From Planctomycetota bacterium (GTDB taxonomy: Bacteria; Planctomycetota; UBA8108; UBA1146): a stretch of 64,000 nt of DNA. Under the pieces are notes generated by a model. The model was not told where the DNA came from. It saw nothing but the letters and a program-made list of their open reading frames with translations, and did no database searches. Below are positions 1 to 9,000 of this stretch, in pieces. A program made the position numbers and the translations under genes. How positions within the stretch are numbered: position 1 is the first letter of the stretch; the number at the start of each line of letters is the position of its first letter. The stretch spans positions 37,501 through 101,500 of the forward strand of contig JABHOG010000007.1 in assembly GCA_018694835.1 (NCBI GenBank), given 5' to 3'.

Positions 1-279
1 TGTTTGTGCCCGCTGACGGGCCAGCCCGATTTCGCCCACTTCGAGTTCGAATACATCCCCGATGTCAGTTGCCTCGAGACCAAATCGTTGAAGTTGTACC
101 TCTGGTCCTACCGCAACGAGGGCGCATTTCACGAGGCGGTGACCAACCAGATCCTCGACGACCTGGTGGCCGCCTGTCAGCCGAGATGGATGAAGGTGAC
201 TGGTCGCTTCTTTGTCCGCGGGGGAATCACCCCGACCATCATCGTCGAACACCGCGCCCACGCCACTGAAGAGGCTTGA
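1..279 (+). CDS. queF: NADPH-dependent 7-cyano-7-deazaguanine reductase, C-terminal part (runs off left edge)
   Basis: QueF reduces preQ0 to preQ1 with NADPH in queuosine biosynthesis in the cytoplasm. The frame is already open at base 1, so the gene starts outside the window and the TTG at base 4 is not its start. Visible are the nucleophile motif CPLTGQPDF (the Cys forms the thioimide with preQ0), the family motif [16 protein letters not shown], and the C-terminal fold segment [11 protein letters not shown], all in the order and spacing of short, type I QueF. It ends in TGA, and the lexA SOS box starts four bases later, so lexA has its own promoter. Neighbours say nothing about queuosine. 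Identification is very secure. Confidence 0.94.
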   Translation, partial: CLCPLTGQPDFAHFEFEYIPDVSCLETKSLKLYLWSYRNEGAFHEAVTNQILDDLVAACQPRWMKVTGRFFVRGGITPTIIVEHRAHATEEA

Positions 280-282
280 CCC

Positions 283-305
283 GCGAACATCTGTTCACCA
301 TCCTG
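283..305 (+). promoter_or_regulatory. SOS (LexA) box and -10 region of lexA
   Basis: GCGAAC-ATCT-GTTCAC at 283-298 is an inverted repeat with N4 spacing, followed by a -10-like ATCCTG at 300-305. The same layout precedes dinB (15911) and dnaE2 (46288). The GAAC-N4-GTTC core is the type known for Firmicutes LexA rather than the E. coli CTG-N10-CAG box. The box lies 60 bp before the lexA start, which implies autoregulation. One arm differs from the other two boxes (GTTCAC instead of GTTCGC), so this site may bind slightly less tightly. Confidence 0.85.
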
Positions 306-357
306 ATCCACGGCTCTGGACCCGAAGATCGGTTCCAGGTTCTCCTGTGGAGGTGAT

Positions 358-1098
358 TTGATTCCCCCGACCGCTGATTCGTCCGATCAGAATCGTACCG
401 ATCCCACTTCTGCGGGATCCCAATCCGCCCATCCACCGCTCACTGGCAATCGCCTGCAGGTACTGGAATTGCTGCGCCAGAGCGTGCGCCAGAACCGTCC
501 CGCCACGGTGCGAGAGATCGCCCGGCAACTGGGGCTCTCCTCCCCCGCTTCGGTGCATCGACATCTGCGTCGCCTCGAACAGATGGGGCTGATCGAGCGA
601 GACCCAGCAGCCGGGTCTCGCAACTGGCAACCGATCCAGCAGCAACAACACGCCACTTCCTCATCGATCCCGGTGGTGGGACGCATCGCCGCAGGAGAGC
701 CGATCGAAAGTGCTGGTGACGCGACATCGAGGGCGGATGCCACCATCCCGATCGACCCCAAGACCTTTGGATCCGCTGCCACCATCGTCGCACTCCAGAT
801 CGAAGGGATGAGCATGAGAGATGCCGGCATCTTGTCGGGAGATCTCGCCATCGTGAGAAGACAGCCGACGGTAGAAAATGGTGAGATCGCCGCGGTCTCC
901 ATCGACGGCGAGGGCACTCTCAAGATCTGGCGCGGGCCACATGAGGGTGAAGGAGTCGGTCCACAGAAAACGGTCCGCTCGGTTCGACTTGAGGCTGCGA
1001 ACTGCGGATTCGAGACGATGGAGATCGATCCTGGCCAGCATCAGGTGGAAGTGTTTGGCAAGTTGGTCGGCATCATCCGTCGCTTCGAACGACACTGA
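358..1098 (+). CDS. lexA: LexA repressor, SOS regulator and self-cleaving S24 protease
   Basis: A 246-residue LexA. An N-terminal winged helix (about residues 28-92) carries the family segment ending LGLSSPASVHRHLRRLEQMG. The C-terminal S24 domain holds the Ala112-Gly113 cleavage site in GRIAAGEP, the nucleophile Ser152 in EGMSM and the general base Lys189 in GTLKIW, so RecA-stimulated self-cleavage should work. The start is TTG at 358, chosen because GGAGG sits 5-9 bases upstream in the run TGTGGAGGTGAT. The N-terminus is about 25 residues longer than usual. Regulation is by its own SOS box at 283. dinB and dnaE2 in this window carry the same box and are its likely targets. Confidence 0.96.
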   Translation: MIPPTADSSDQNRTDPTSAGSQSAHPPLTGNRLQVLELLRQSVRQNRPATVREIARQLGLSSPASVHRHLRRLEQMGLIERDPAAGSRNWQPIQQQQHATSSSIPVVGRIAAGEPIESAGDATSRADATIPIDPKTFGSAATIVALQIEGMSMRDAGILSGDLAIVRRQPTVENGEIAAVSIDGEGTLKIWRGPHEGEGVGPQKTVRSVRLEAANCGFETMEIDPGQHQVEVFGKLVGIIRRFERH

Positions 1099-1111
1099 GC
1101 GGAGCCACAGA

Positions 1112-1372
1112 ATGGAAATTCGAGAAGAAGAGATTCACGAGGCCCTCGATGAAGTGGTGGCCGCCTTTCGCGGAGGAGCCATCGAGATCCGCTCGCTGGT
1201 ATGGCGTGGCCGATCTTTTGCCGTCCAGCAGATGCACGCCAGTTGGATCGACCGCTCGATTCAGCCACCGGTCCACGGTTTCACCGTCACTCTGGAAACC
1301 GACGACCTGCTGGAACTGGCCTACCAGGAGGGCGACCTGGTCTGGCGTGTCGAGCGCTTATTCCTGCAGTGA
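1112..1372 (+). CDS. Small protein encoded immediately after lexA (86 aa, unknown)
   Basis: The gene starts at ATG 1112, 13 bp after lexA, with GGAGCC as a possible ribosome site, so it is probably co-transcribed with lexA from the SOS promoter. It has an acidic amphipathic N-terminus, then a tryptophan-rich part with WRGRSFAV near the middle and LVWRVERLF at the C-terminus. This pattern of WRGR, a central W and a terminal WRVE resembles short DUF6504-like proteins often seen near error-prone polymerase genes. I cannot confirm membership by eye. There is no signal peptide, membrane segment or cysteine motif. Function is unknown; the lexA linkage suggests a damage-response accessory role. Confidence 0.75.
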   Translation: MEIREEEIHEALDEVVAAFRGGAIEIRSLVWRGRSFAVQQMHASWIDRSIQPPVHGFTVTLETDDLLELAYQEGDLVWRVERLFLQ

Positions 1373-1395
1373 CCCGCATCTCGCTCCAGTCGCAT

Positions 1396-3105
1396 CTAAC
1401 GAGTGGCCCCTGCCCCTCGGAAAGATGATTCCGCCTTACCAAAAGAATCGTCCAGGTCGTGAAACTGTCCTCCCCCATCGCGAGCCACCCCTTGCAGGAA
1501 CTCGCGGTTTTTGCCGTGGATCTGGCCGACCGAGAGCACATGAATGCGCGCCTGTCCCCACCGATTCCAGCGTCGGATGTGCCAGCGAAGCCGATCCCCT
1601 TGCTGGACCCGCCCCTCGGTGGGAGCACCCTCGGTGAGTAACATCACCGTATCGGTGCCCGCTTCGAGAACTGCACGGCGCAGCGGCCCGTAAAGGTTTC
1701 CTCGCGCCTCCCCGCGCCCCGAGGGAACCTCCTGTGATCCGATCTTTTTCTCCAGTGCCTTGCGGCTGCGCACCAGCGGCTGAACTCTTGGCAGTGCCGG
1801 AATACTATGACTACCGAAGTGCACGACCTGGACCATCGCCTCACGAGGTAACTCTCCCAGCACTCGCAGTAATTCGTTCCGCGCAACATCGATGCGCCTG
1901 GCACCATCCCCACCAAAACGACCATCCACAGTTCGCGACATCCCACCGGAGACATCGGAAAGGAAGACGATTCGAGTCGAGTCGAGCGGCACACCGTGAT
2001 ATCGAATCACCCGGGTGCCCTGGGTCGGGTCATCGGTATCCTCCGCTCGATCGCCGGCTCCGGTCTGCTCCTCGGCAGCGCCCCCCTCCACCCAGCTCTT
2101 ACGATGGGCCTTCCACCATGAATCCCACGAACTGAAACTCGAGCCGATGGGAGAACCCTGATCTGGCATCTCGGTGATGAGTTGCAAGGTCGGCCAGAGT
2201 CGTGCCAGGGTCGAGCCCTCCAACGTGGAGGCCAAAGGGATCAGCCCGTCGATCAATTCCGCTCGACGACCACGAGGCAAAGCCCGCCCCTCCACTGCCA
2301 GGATCTCGAGGCCAGCCCGACGAATCCGTTCGCCCCAGATCCCTTGCCGATCCTTCCAACGATCGGTCACCGCCTCATAGGCCGCGCGACATCCCCGTTC
2401 GAGGTCCACCACCACCAGTCCCTGCAGGGCGGCGATGCGCAGTGCTGGCAACTTCTTCTCGGTCAATCGCCGTTCCAGTAGTGCCCTGGCGGCCTCGCCA
2501 TCGATGACCGCCAACGTGCGCAGCGCTTCTCCCTGGACAAACCATGGAGACCCCCTCTTCGCCTGCTGCGTCACCAACTCGATCATTTTCTTGTCGTGTG
2601 CTGAACTCGGTAGTGCTGCCAGTGCACCGAGGGCCATCTCCCGTGCATCGGCGGAGGAAGATCGGCGGACCACCGCCAGTAACTCGCTCTTCAACTCGGC
2701 ATCGGGCTGCTGGAGGAAGATTTCCGCCAGGATCTCATCGAGCCCCAGCGCTGTTCGATCGTTCGGCTTCGTCTGACCAAAGCCTACTCTCAAGGCTCGG
2801 CGCTGCTCGACACTCCACTGCTCGACGATCTGGCCAAAGACCTGATCGCGGACGGTTCCAGAAGGATCGCGCAGCAGTTCCAGCACCTGCTCCACGTCGC
2901 CGGGCCCCTGATCCACCCGAAGCCGTGCATCTCGAGCGGCATTTCGTTGTTTCTCGACCGATCGCTGGAGATCGACCCGTTCGGTCGGAGGTTGTGGAAT
3001 CTGCGCTGCGACTGCGCTGGTCCAGCAGAGCGCCACGATCGTCAGAGCCGTCGACCATCTGGGGCTCCCCCCGAGGCACCCACCGAGGCACCCGCCGATG
3101 CCCAT
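1396..3105 (-). CDS. Exported HEAT-repeat and von Willebrand factor A domain protein
   Basis: A protein of about 569 residues. The chosen ATG at 3105 gives an export signal (hydrophobic LTIVALCWTSAVAAQ). Upstream in-frame codons read through a degenerate 10-bp repeat and are unlikely to be coding; ATG 3165 is an alternative. The middle (about 60-330) is alpha-helical HEAT-like, with repeated Ala/Leu-rich helices such as REMALGALAALP. The C-terminal 200 residues are a VWA domain with the metal-site motif DVSGGMS, where the usual second Ser of DxSxS is Gly, so metal binding may be weakened. Proteins of this build are common in Planctomycetes as envelope adhesion or scaffold proteins. It converges with the lexA-linked gene, 23 bp apart. 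Confidence 0.85.
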   Translation of the reverse strand: MGIGGCLGGCLGGSPRWSTALTIVALCWTSAVAAQIPQPPTERVDLQRSVEKQRNAARDARLRVDQGPGDVEQVLELLRDPSGTVRDQVFGQIVEQWSVEQRRALRVGFGQTKPNDRTALGLDEILAEIFLQQPDAELKSELLAVVRRSSSADAREMALGALAALPSSAHDKKMIELVTQQAKRGSPWFVQGEALRTLAVIDGEAARALLERRLTEKKLPALRIAALQGLVVVDLERGCRAAYEAVTDRWKDRQGIWGERIRRAGLEILAVEGRALPRGRRAELIDGLIPLASTLEGSTLARLWPTLQLITEMPDQGSPIGSSFSSWDSWWKAHRKSWVEGGAAEEQTGAGDRAEDTDDPTQGTRVIRYHGVPLDSTRIVFLSDVSGGMSRTVDGRFGGDGARRIDVARNELLRVLGELPREAMVQVVHFGSHSIPALPRVQPLVRSRKALEKKIGSQEVPSGRGEARGNLYGPLRRAVLEAGTDTVMLLTEGAPTEGRVQQGDRLRWHIRRWNRWGQARIHVLSVGQIHGKNREFLQGVARDGGGQFHDLDDSFGKAESSFRGAGATR

Positions 3106-3131
3106 CCGGCGGATCCAGCACCAGAGTTGTG

Positions 3132-3147
3132 GCGAACATCTGCTCGA
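3132..3147 (-). promoter_or_regulatory. Degenerate LexA-like palindrome upstream of the VWA gene
   Basis: Read on the plus strand it is GCGAAC-ATCT-GCTCGA. One arm is a perfect SOS half site; the other has two mismatches. It is 27 bp before the chosen VWA start. Unlike the three strong boxes, no -10-like ATCCTG follows. It could be weakly bound by LexA or be chance. Confidence 0.3.
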
Positions 3148-3197
3148 GAGAGGCTTGGTTACCATCGAGGGCACCCTTTCAATACAGACCCTGCAAA

Positions 3198-3267
3198 TCG
3201 ACAAGGCTCGACAAGGCTCGACAAGGATCGACAAGGATCGACAAGGATCGACAAGGATCGACAAGGC
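3198..3267. repeat. Tandem repeat, 10-bp unit ACAAGGATCG, about six copies
   Basis: Six consecutive units (two ACAAGGCTCG, then four ACAAGGATCG) plus partial ends. The units are contiguous with no spacers, so this is slippage-type duplication, not CRISPR. It sits in the divergent promoter region and was probably created after the flanking genes were in place. Confidence 0.95.
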
Positions 3268-3425
3268 ACTGCAATTCGTCGAGGAACTGCTCTACCGAAC
3301 CGAATGATAAATGGATCTTGCGGCGGTGCCAGTACTACAGAATCCGTTACCGGACACCTTCAAGAGGAGGGCTCGATGGTCCATGCTGCAGCCATGGGTC
3401 GAAAGCGACCCGGAAGGAGCGGTCG

Positions 3426-4106
3426 ATGAGAGTCTGGTCGAATCGTTGCGCAATCGTCCTACTGGTACTGCTGAGCCTCCTGCCATGCGGCTGCACTGCT
3501 CTCGACCTGAGCGCCAGAATCGACGATCTGACCGACACGGTGCGCGGTCGCGTCGGTGCCGGGTTGGGACTCTACGGCGAGATCGAAGCCACCTGCTGGT
3601 TGCACCCGGCGATCGGCTTCGTCGATGCGAACCTTGCTCCACGTTTCACCATCGGCCACGACCCACGACCGGGACAGCCCGCCGGAGTGCTACGCTCGGC
3701 CTCTTTTCCGACGATGCTGTTCGCGTTCCCCTTCGCCAAGGCAGCGCCAGGAACGACCGACGACTCGGCCATCTCCGCTCCGCTCAAGGGCTGGCTCAAC
3801 GCCTGCATCCTCAGAGGAGATCACCATGTCGAGGGGGAATCGTGCTCACTGCTGCAGTGGCACCGAGAACTTCATCATGACTGGCTGATCCCGGCTCCCT
3901 CACTGGCTCAACTGTCGCAGGCTCAGCGCAGCAGCAGGAACACCTGGTTCGCCATTTCGGGTACACTGGGTGTGGTAACCATCGATGGAGGCATCAACCC
4001 GCTGGAACTGCTCGATGCCTTGCTCGGCTGGTTCGGAGTCGACCTGATGGAAGATGATCTGCGCCGCCTGGTGCCCTCACCCACCGCCAGAGAAGAGGAA
4101 TCCTGA
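3426..4106 (+). CDS. Predicted lipoprotein (226 aa, unknown)
   Basis: ATG 3426 follows GGAAGGAGC with normal spacing. The N-terminus MRVWSNRC is followed by a Leu-rich core and a lipobox ending LPCGC, so it should be lipidated and anchored in the envelope. The rest is soluble, with a TWFAISGTLGVVTIDGG segment and a C-terminal helix ending in acidic residues. Its stop overlaps the fadE start (TGATG), which implies coupled translation with the acyl-CoA dehydrogenase. I do not recognise the family. The coupling suggests a lipid-related role, but that is inference. Confidence 0.8.
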   Translation: MRVWSNRCAIVLLVLLSLLPCGCTALDLSARIDDLTDTVRGRVGAGLGLYGEIEATCWLHPAIGFVDANLAPRFTIGHDPRPGQPAGVLRSASFPTMLFAFPFAKAAPGTTDDSAISAPLKGWLNACILRGDHHVEGESCSLLQWHRELHHDWLIPAPSLAQLSQAQRSSRNTWFAISGTLGVVTIDGGINPLELLDALLGWFGVDLMEDDLRRLVPSPTAREEES

Positions 4107-6571
4107 TGTTCGAAGATGTTCCACTACCTCTCTTCTGCTTGCTGATCGGAGTCCCGGCGCTATGGCTACTGCTGGCGGGCAAGGTGCGCTGGGCCTGGAC
4201 CGTCGCCGGAGCAATCTTATCTGCTCTCCCGTTACTCTCCCCCGAACCACCGACCATCACCGATCGGATCATCTGGATCGGCTTTGCCGTGTTGCTGGTG
4301 ATCGGCTTCATCGCACCCCTGCGGCGCTGGTGGATCACCTCGATGGTGATGGGAATCGTCAAGAAAGTTCTCCCCGCCATCAGTGATACGGAGCGAGAGG
4401 CACTGGAGGGGGGCACGGTCTGGTGGGACGGTGAAATCTTCTCAGGAGCTCCGGACTGGAAGCACTGGTTTTCCCTCGGGCCGGCACAACTGACCGCAAG
4501 AGAACGAGAGTTCATCGATGGCCCGGTCGCAGAGTTGACTCAATTTGTCGATAACTGGAAGGATCGCCAGGACGGTTCCATCTCCGATGAAGCGTTCGAC
4601 TTCCTCGCCTCGCGCGGATTCTTCGGCATGATCATCCCCGAGAGTTATGGCGGACTCGGATTCTCCGCGGCCGCCATGTCCGCAGTGATCTCTCACGTGG
4701 CCACACTGAGCAACGCACTGGCGATCACCGTGATGGTTCCCAACTCCCTGGGGCCAGGCGAGTTGTTACTGCACTACGGAACCGACGCACAAAAAGATCG
4801 CCTGTTGCCACTGCTGGCGAACGGTCAGGAAATTCCCTGCTTCGCACTCACCGAACCGGGAGCCGGTTCGGATGCGGCAGGATCGATGACGAGTGATGGC
4901 GTGGTGGTCGAGCAAGAAGTCGACGGACAGAAAGTACTCGGAATCCGACTCAACTGGGACAAGCGCTACATCACATTGGCGCCGCGCGCGACGCTGGTCG
5001 GAGTCGCTTTCCGCCTCCATGACCCCGATCATCTGCTCGGCCAGGTGGATGACCTGGGGATCACCTGTGCACTCGTCTCTGCAGACCTGGATGGAGTCGA
5101 GATCGGCGAACGACACGACCCCCTCGGAGTTCCCTTCCTCAACGGCCCGACCCGCGGTCGTGATGTGTGGGTTCCCATCGATGCGGTGATCGGCGGCGAA
5201 GGGGGCTGTGGCAAGGGCTGGCGGATGTTGATGCAATGCCTCTCGGCAGGACGCGGCATCTCGCTGCCCTCCAGTTCTGCGGGCGGTTGCCAGTTATGCC
5301 TGCGAGTCGCCGCGACTCACGCCTCGGTGCGAGAGCAGTTTGGTCTACCGATCGGACGCTTCGAAGGAGTCCAGGAACCGCTGGTCCGATGCGCCTCCAG
5401 CAGTTACGCCCTCGATGCACTCCGAGGTATCACCACCCTGGCGGTCGACCGTGGCGAAAAGCCCGCAGTCATCAGTGCCATCGCCAAGGCGTTCGCCACC
5501 GAACGATTGCGTGAGGTGGTCAATGACTCGATGGACATCGTCGCTGGAAATGCCATCTGCCGCGGTCCCCGAAACGAGCTCGCCAATGCCTACTCGGCAG
5601 TTCCGGTCGGAATCACCGTCGAGGGCGCCAATATCCTGACTCGCACCATGATCATCTTTGGCCAGGGCGCAGTTCGCTGCCATCCTTTCGTCACCGCCGA
5701 ACTGGAAGCGGTGGAAAAGGCAGACCTGGCCGCCTTCGATCGTGCCTTCTGGGGACATGTCGGTTTCGTCGTGTCCAATGGAACCCGCTCACTGTTCCAC
5801 AGAATCAGCGGCTACCGCCTGACCGGGCGCGACTTCGACGGAATCATCGGTCGCTGCCAGCAGCGGCTGACCGGCTTGTCGGCTCACTTCGCACTCAGTT
5901 CCGACATTGCGATGGCCAGTCTCGGCGGATCGCTCAAGCGCAAGGAACACCTGACCGGTCGACTCGCCGATGCCCTCTCCTGGATCGCCGTCGGCTCGGC
6001 AGCGCTGAAGAAGTTTCACGACGACGGTCGTCCCGATCGAGATGCTGAGCTGGTCCAGTACCTGATGGAAACCTGTGTTCTACGGACCGAGGAAGCACTG
6101 GCGGGGTTCGTCCAGAATCTTCCACACCGTCCAGCGGCGTGGGCTCTTCGTTTGCTGGGAGTACCCGGTCGAGCGATCACGCTCGGTCCCTCCGATCGGC
6201 TGGCGGATCGGATCGCATCCGACCTGCTCGATGGATCGGCGCTGATCCGAAGCCTCACCGAGGATGTGATCTCACGGCCCGCCGGCAGCCCTGGCCTGGC
6301 GACCCTCGAAGCCGCTCTGGAAAAGATCGTCGCGTCCCGTGGCGACACGGAAGCGTTGAAGGATGCCATCCGGGCCAAGCGTCTAGAAAAGCATCCGGCC
6401 TCGACGCTGGTCGAGAGAGGGCGCGCAGCAGGAGTCATCGATGAAGAGGGTGAGCGGCGCCTCCGCGAGGCGGATCTGGCCCGTCGCGAGGCGATTACCG
6501 TCGATTCCTTTGCCGCAGGAAGTTGCCCTGCGACCGAGCAATACCCGACCGATTCTACTGCGACTCAGTGA
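4106..6571 (+). CDS. fadE: FadE-type acyl-CoA dehydrogenase with N-terminal membrane segments
   Basis: At 821 residues it matches the long FadE type (about 815) rather than the 380-residue soluble enzymes. It catalyses FAD-dependent oxidation of fatty acyl-CoA to trans-2-enoyl-CoA, the first step of beta-oxidation. Residues 1-85 hold two or three hydrophobic segments. The dehydrogenase core begins near residue 130 with GFFGMIIPESYGGLGFSA and the substrate/FAD motif CFALTEPGAGSDAAG. The C-terminal 250 residues are the FadE-specific helical extension (DUF1974-like). Start ATG 4106 overlaps the lipoprotein stop. Downstream lie an RND exporter cluster, a thioesterase and a crotonase, so the region looks devoted to acyl chains. 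Confidence 0.93.
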   Translation: MFEDVPLPLFCLLIGVPALWLLLAGKVRWAWTVAGAILSALPLLSPEPPTITDRIIWIGFAVLLVIGFIAPLRRWWITSMVMGIVKKVLPAISDTEREALEGGTVWWDGEIFSGAPDWKHWFSLGPAQLTAREREFIDGPVAELTQFVDNWKDRQDGSISDEAFDFLASRGFFGMIIPESYGGLGFSAAAMSAVISHVATLSNALAITVMVPNSLGPGELLLHYGTDAQKDRLLPLLANGQEIPCFALTEPGAGSDAAGSMTSDGVVVEQEVDGQKVLGIRLNWDKRYITLAPRATLVGVAFRLHDPDHLLGQVDDLGITCALVSADLDGVEIGERHDPLGVPFLNGPTRGRDVWVPIDAVIGGEGGCGKGWRMLMQCLSAGRGISLPSSSAGGCQLCLRVAATHASVREQFGLPIGRFEGVQEPLVRCASSSYALDALRGITTLAVDRGEKPAVISAIAKAFATERLREVVNDSMDIVAGNAICRGPRNELANAYSAVPVGITVEGANILTRTMIIFGQGAVRCHPFVTAELEAVEKADLAAFDRAFWGHVGFVVSNGTRSLFHRISGYRLTGRDFDGIIGRCQQRLTGLSAHFALSSDIAMASLGGSLKRKEHLTGRLADALSWIAVGSAALKKFHDDGRPDRDAELVQYLMETCVLRTEEALAGFVQNLPHRPAAWALRLLGVPGRAITLGPSDRLADRIASDLLDGSALIRSLTEDVISRPAGSPGLATLEAALEKIVASRGDTEALKDAIRAKRLEKHPASTLVERGRAAGVIDEEGERRLREADLARREAITVDSFAAGSCPATEQYPTDSTATQ

Positions 6572-6669
6572 TGCCTGAGGGTCACGAAGAGTCCACCGCC
6601 TGACCCGGAAACGGCGCTACGGCACGACAGCCAGAATCACTGCATCCAGAATCACTACACTGAAGCGGA

Positions 6670-9000
6670 TTACTCCTTGGCGGCACTCTTCGCGGCACCG
6701 TCTCCTCCTCCGGGGAGGACCCTCTGCAGTGCCGGCAATAGCACCAGCGCTCCAATCATGTTTCCGGCAAACATGAAGCAAAGCAACAATCCCATGTCCG
6801 CCTGCAATTTCAGGTCGGAGTAGATCCAGGTGGCGACTCCCAGGGCCAGCGTCAACCCGGTCACCAGAACCGCATTGCCGGTGCGCTTCAGAGAGACCAG
6901 ATAGGCCTTCTCCAGATCCGCTCCAGCGCGCCGTGACCGCATCAACTGGGTGGTGATGTAGATGCCGTAATCGACTCCGATTCCGACCCCCAGTGCGGCC
7001 ACCGGCAAGGTCGAGACCTTCAAGCCGATGTCGAAGATCACCATCAGGGCGTAGCACAGAATACTCACCAGGATCAACGGCAAGATCACACACAGCGTCG
7101 CCCGGATGCTGCGAAATGCCAGCAGTCCCAGGGCGATCACGACCAGGTAGATGGTGACGAGCATCTCCATCTGGGCGGCGGCCACCACCTGATTGGTAGC
7201 GGCCATCACACCGACATTTCCAGTCGCCAGGCGAAAATTGACCTTCTCTGAGTTCAGTTCTGCACCGTATTTCTCGACTGCCGCGGTCACTCGATTGATC
7301 GTCTCCGCCTTGTGATCCTCGGTGAAGATCAACACCGGTAACACGCTCGCATCCGAGTTCAACAAGCCGGTGGAGGTCTCGATACTGCTCAGTGCTTGCG
7401 CCAGGATCTCGCTATTTCTTGGCAGCTCCCGCCACTTGGGCGATCCTTCGCTCCAGGCGGCGGCAAGAATCCTGGCGGCCATCGGCAAGGAGATGGCCGA
7501 GCGGACTCCATCGATGTTGGAGATCCTCCAGTGGAACTCGTCGATCCGGTCCATCACGTCATGATCGATACTGGCGTTGGGGACCGTTTCGACGATCACG
7601 GTGATCAGGTCGACCCCGATGGAAAATGAGTGTGCGATGTTGCGGGTATCGACGTTGTAGCGCGATTGGGAGTGCAACTCCGGTAAACCTTCGTTGGCAT
7701 CGCCAATGATGACCTCATCGGCACGGCTCCAGCCCCAGTACACCGCAGCGATGGAGACCAATACCAGTACCACCGCCACCGGTCCTCGAGTGCAAGCAGC
7801 CAGTCGTTGCCACAGGGAATCTCGTAACGGCGTCGGTTTTGCCATCCGCTCGGCGAAGGAGTTCTCTACCTTCATCCCGCCCAGCAATAACGGAAGCAGC
7901 ACGAAGCCGGTGGCAAAGATCAGCACCACCCCCACCGCGGACATCACCGCCAGGTGCTGGATCACACCGATCTCGATGAAGAGCAGGGTCAGAAACCCGA
8001 CGGAATCACTACAAAGCGCCACGCCGCCAGGAAGGAGTAATTGACGAAAGGCGACCCGTGCGGCGGTCCTTGCATCGGCGCCCTCGACGATGGCTCCGGA
8101 GAAAGCACCTGTCATCTGCACCCCGTGGGACATTCCGATGGCAAAGATGAGGAATGGCACCAGGATCGACATCGGATCGAGTCCGTAACCGAGGGTCGTG
8201 ATGGTTCCAAGGGTCCAGATCACTGCCAGCAAGGAGCAGGCCATCGGGAGCAGTGTCAATCGCCAGGAACCGGAGAAGGAGCGCACCAGGAATGCCGTCA
8301 CCAGCAAGGCGATGGCAAAGAACCCGACCACCAGAACCGCGCCGCCGGCGATATCTGAAATCGCTTTCGCGAAACCGATGATGTGAATAGCGATGACGTC
8401 GTCTTCGTGGGGTAAACGGACCATCTCCTCGAGCAGGTTCCCCACCACGATGGGATCCGGTTTCAGCTTGGTGATGGGATCCTGCTCGACCAGCGTTGCG
8501 GTGACCATCGCTGCCGAGAAATCGTTGGCCACCAGTCTGCCCACCTGGCCCGAGTAGAGAACATTCTCCCTGACCTGCTCGGCCATCTCTGCAGTCGGTT
8601 GCCATTCCGCAGGCACCACATTACCGCCCTCGAATCCACCCTCGACGATGCGCACGAATCGAACGTTGGGAGTGAAGATGGATTTGACCGAGGTGCGATC
8701 GACGCCAGGAACTTCCATCAGAGCGTAGGTCACTTCACGGACCCGCTCCAGCGCAGCAGGATCGAACAGGTCTCCGTCCTTGGCCCGAACCGAGATCAAC
8801 AATCGATTCGCCCCGCCGAATTGCTCTCGATGCTTGACGAAGGTCTCCATGTAAGGGTGGCTGAGCGGAAGTTGCTTCTCGAATCCCGCGTCGATGGCCA
8901 ACCGACCGGCCTGTACCGTCAGCAGTACAGATACGACCGCGAGCAGCCACAGCATCCTTCGTCGGTGATCGAAGATCAGTTTTTCAAGCCAAGTTGTCAT
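6670..9000 (-). CDS. RND/MMPL family exporter
   Basis: A 776-residue protein with the duplicated RND plan: TM1, a large periplasmic loop (about 35-225), five TM helices, an Asp-linker, TM7, a second loop (about 430-605), and five more TM helices ending near residue 760. The sterol-sensing-like segment around residues 225-380 and repeated GIGVDYGIY and FAIGMSHG elements, where the proton-relay Asp/His residues sit, support the call. It is the last gene of the leftward operon DUF1302-DUF1329-YCF48-RND, and its ATG overlaps the YCF48 stop by 4 bp (ATGA). This four-gene set recurs in several phyla near fatty-acid and steroid genes and probably moves a hydrophobic compound across the envelope. Confidence 0.92.
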   Translation of the reverse strand: MTTWLEKLIFDHRRRMLWLLAVVSVLLTVQAGRLAIDAGFEKQLPLSHPYMETFVKHREQFGGANRLLISVRAKDGDLFDPAALERVREVTYALMEVPGVDRTSVKSIFTPNVRFVRIVEGGFEGGNVVPAEWQPTAEMAEQVRENVLYSGQVGRLVANDFSAAMVTATLVEQDPITKLKPDPIVVGNLLEEMVRLPHEDDVIAIHIIGFAKAISDIAGGAVLVVGFFAIALLVTAFLVRSFSGSWRLTLLPMACSLLAVIWTLGTITTLGYGLDPMSILVPFLIFAIGMSHGVQMTGAFSGAIVEGADARTAARVAFRQLLLPGGVALCSDSVGFLTLLFIEIGVIQHLAVMSAVGVVLIFATGFVLLPLLLGGMKVENSFAERMAKPTPLRDSLWQRLAACTRGPVAVVLVLVSIAAVYWGWSRADEVIIGDANEGLPELHSQSRYNVDTRNIAHSFSIGVDLITVIVETVPNASIDHDVMDRIDEFHWRISNIDGVRSAISLPMAARILAAAWSEGSPKWRELPRNSEILAQALSSIETSTGLLNSDASVLPVLIFTEDHKAETINRVTAAVEKYGAELNSEKVNFRLATGNVGVMAATNQVVAAAQMEMLVTIYLVVIALGLLAFRSIRATLCVILPLILVSILCYALMVIFDIGLKVSTLPVAALGVGIGVDYGIYITTQLMRSRRAGADLEKAYLVSLKRTGNAVLVTGLTLALGVATWIYSDLKLQADMGLLLCFMFAGNMIGALVLLPALQRVLPGGGDGAAKSAAKE

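Larger units (their letters stand above)
3106..3425. other. Divergent intergenic region with a 10-bp tandem repeat and a weak LexA-like site
   Basis: This 320-bp stretch separates the leftward VWA gene from the rightward lipoprotein gene. It holds an imperfect SOS-like palindrome at 3132-3147, six copies of a 10-bp repeat at 3198-3267, and a clear ribosome site (GGAAGGAGC, 3411-3419) for the lipoprotein. No convincing sigma-70 promoter pair is visible. Open frames through it are repeat translations. Confidence 0.6.

Noticed and set aside
3106-3264. Longer N-terminus for the VWA protein
   Set aside because: It would translate the 10-bp repeat and the LexA-like site and delay the signal peptide.
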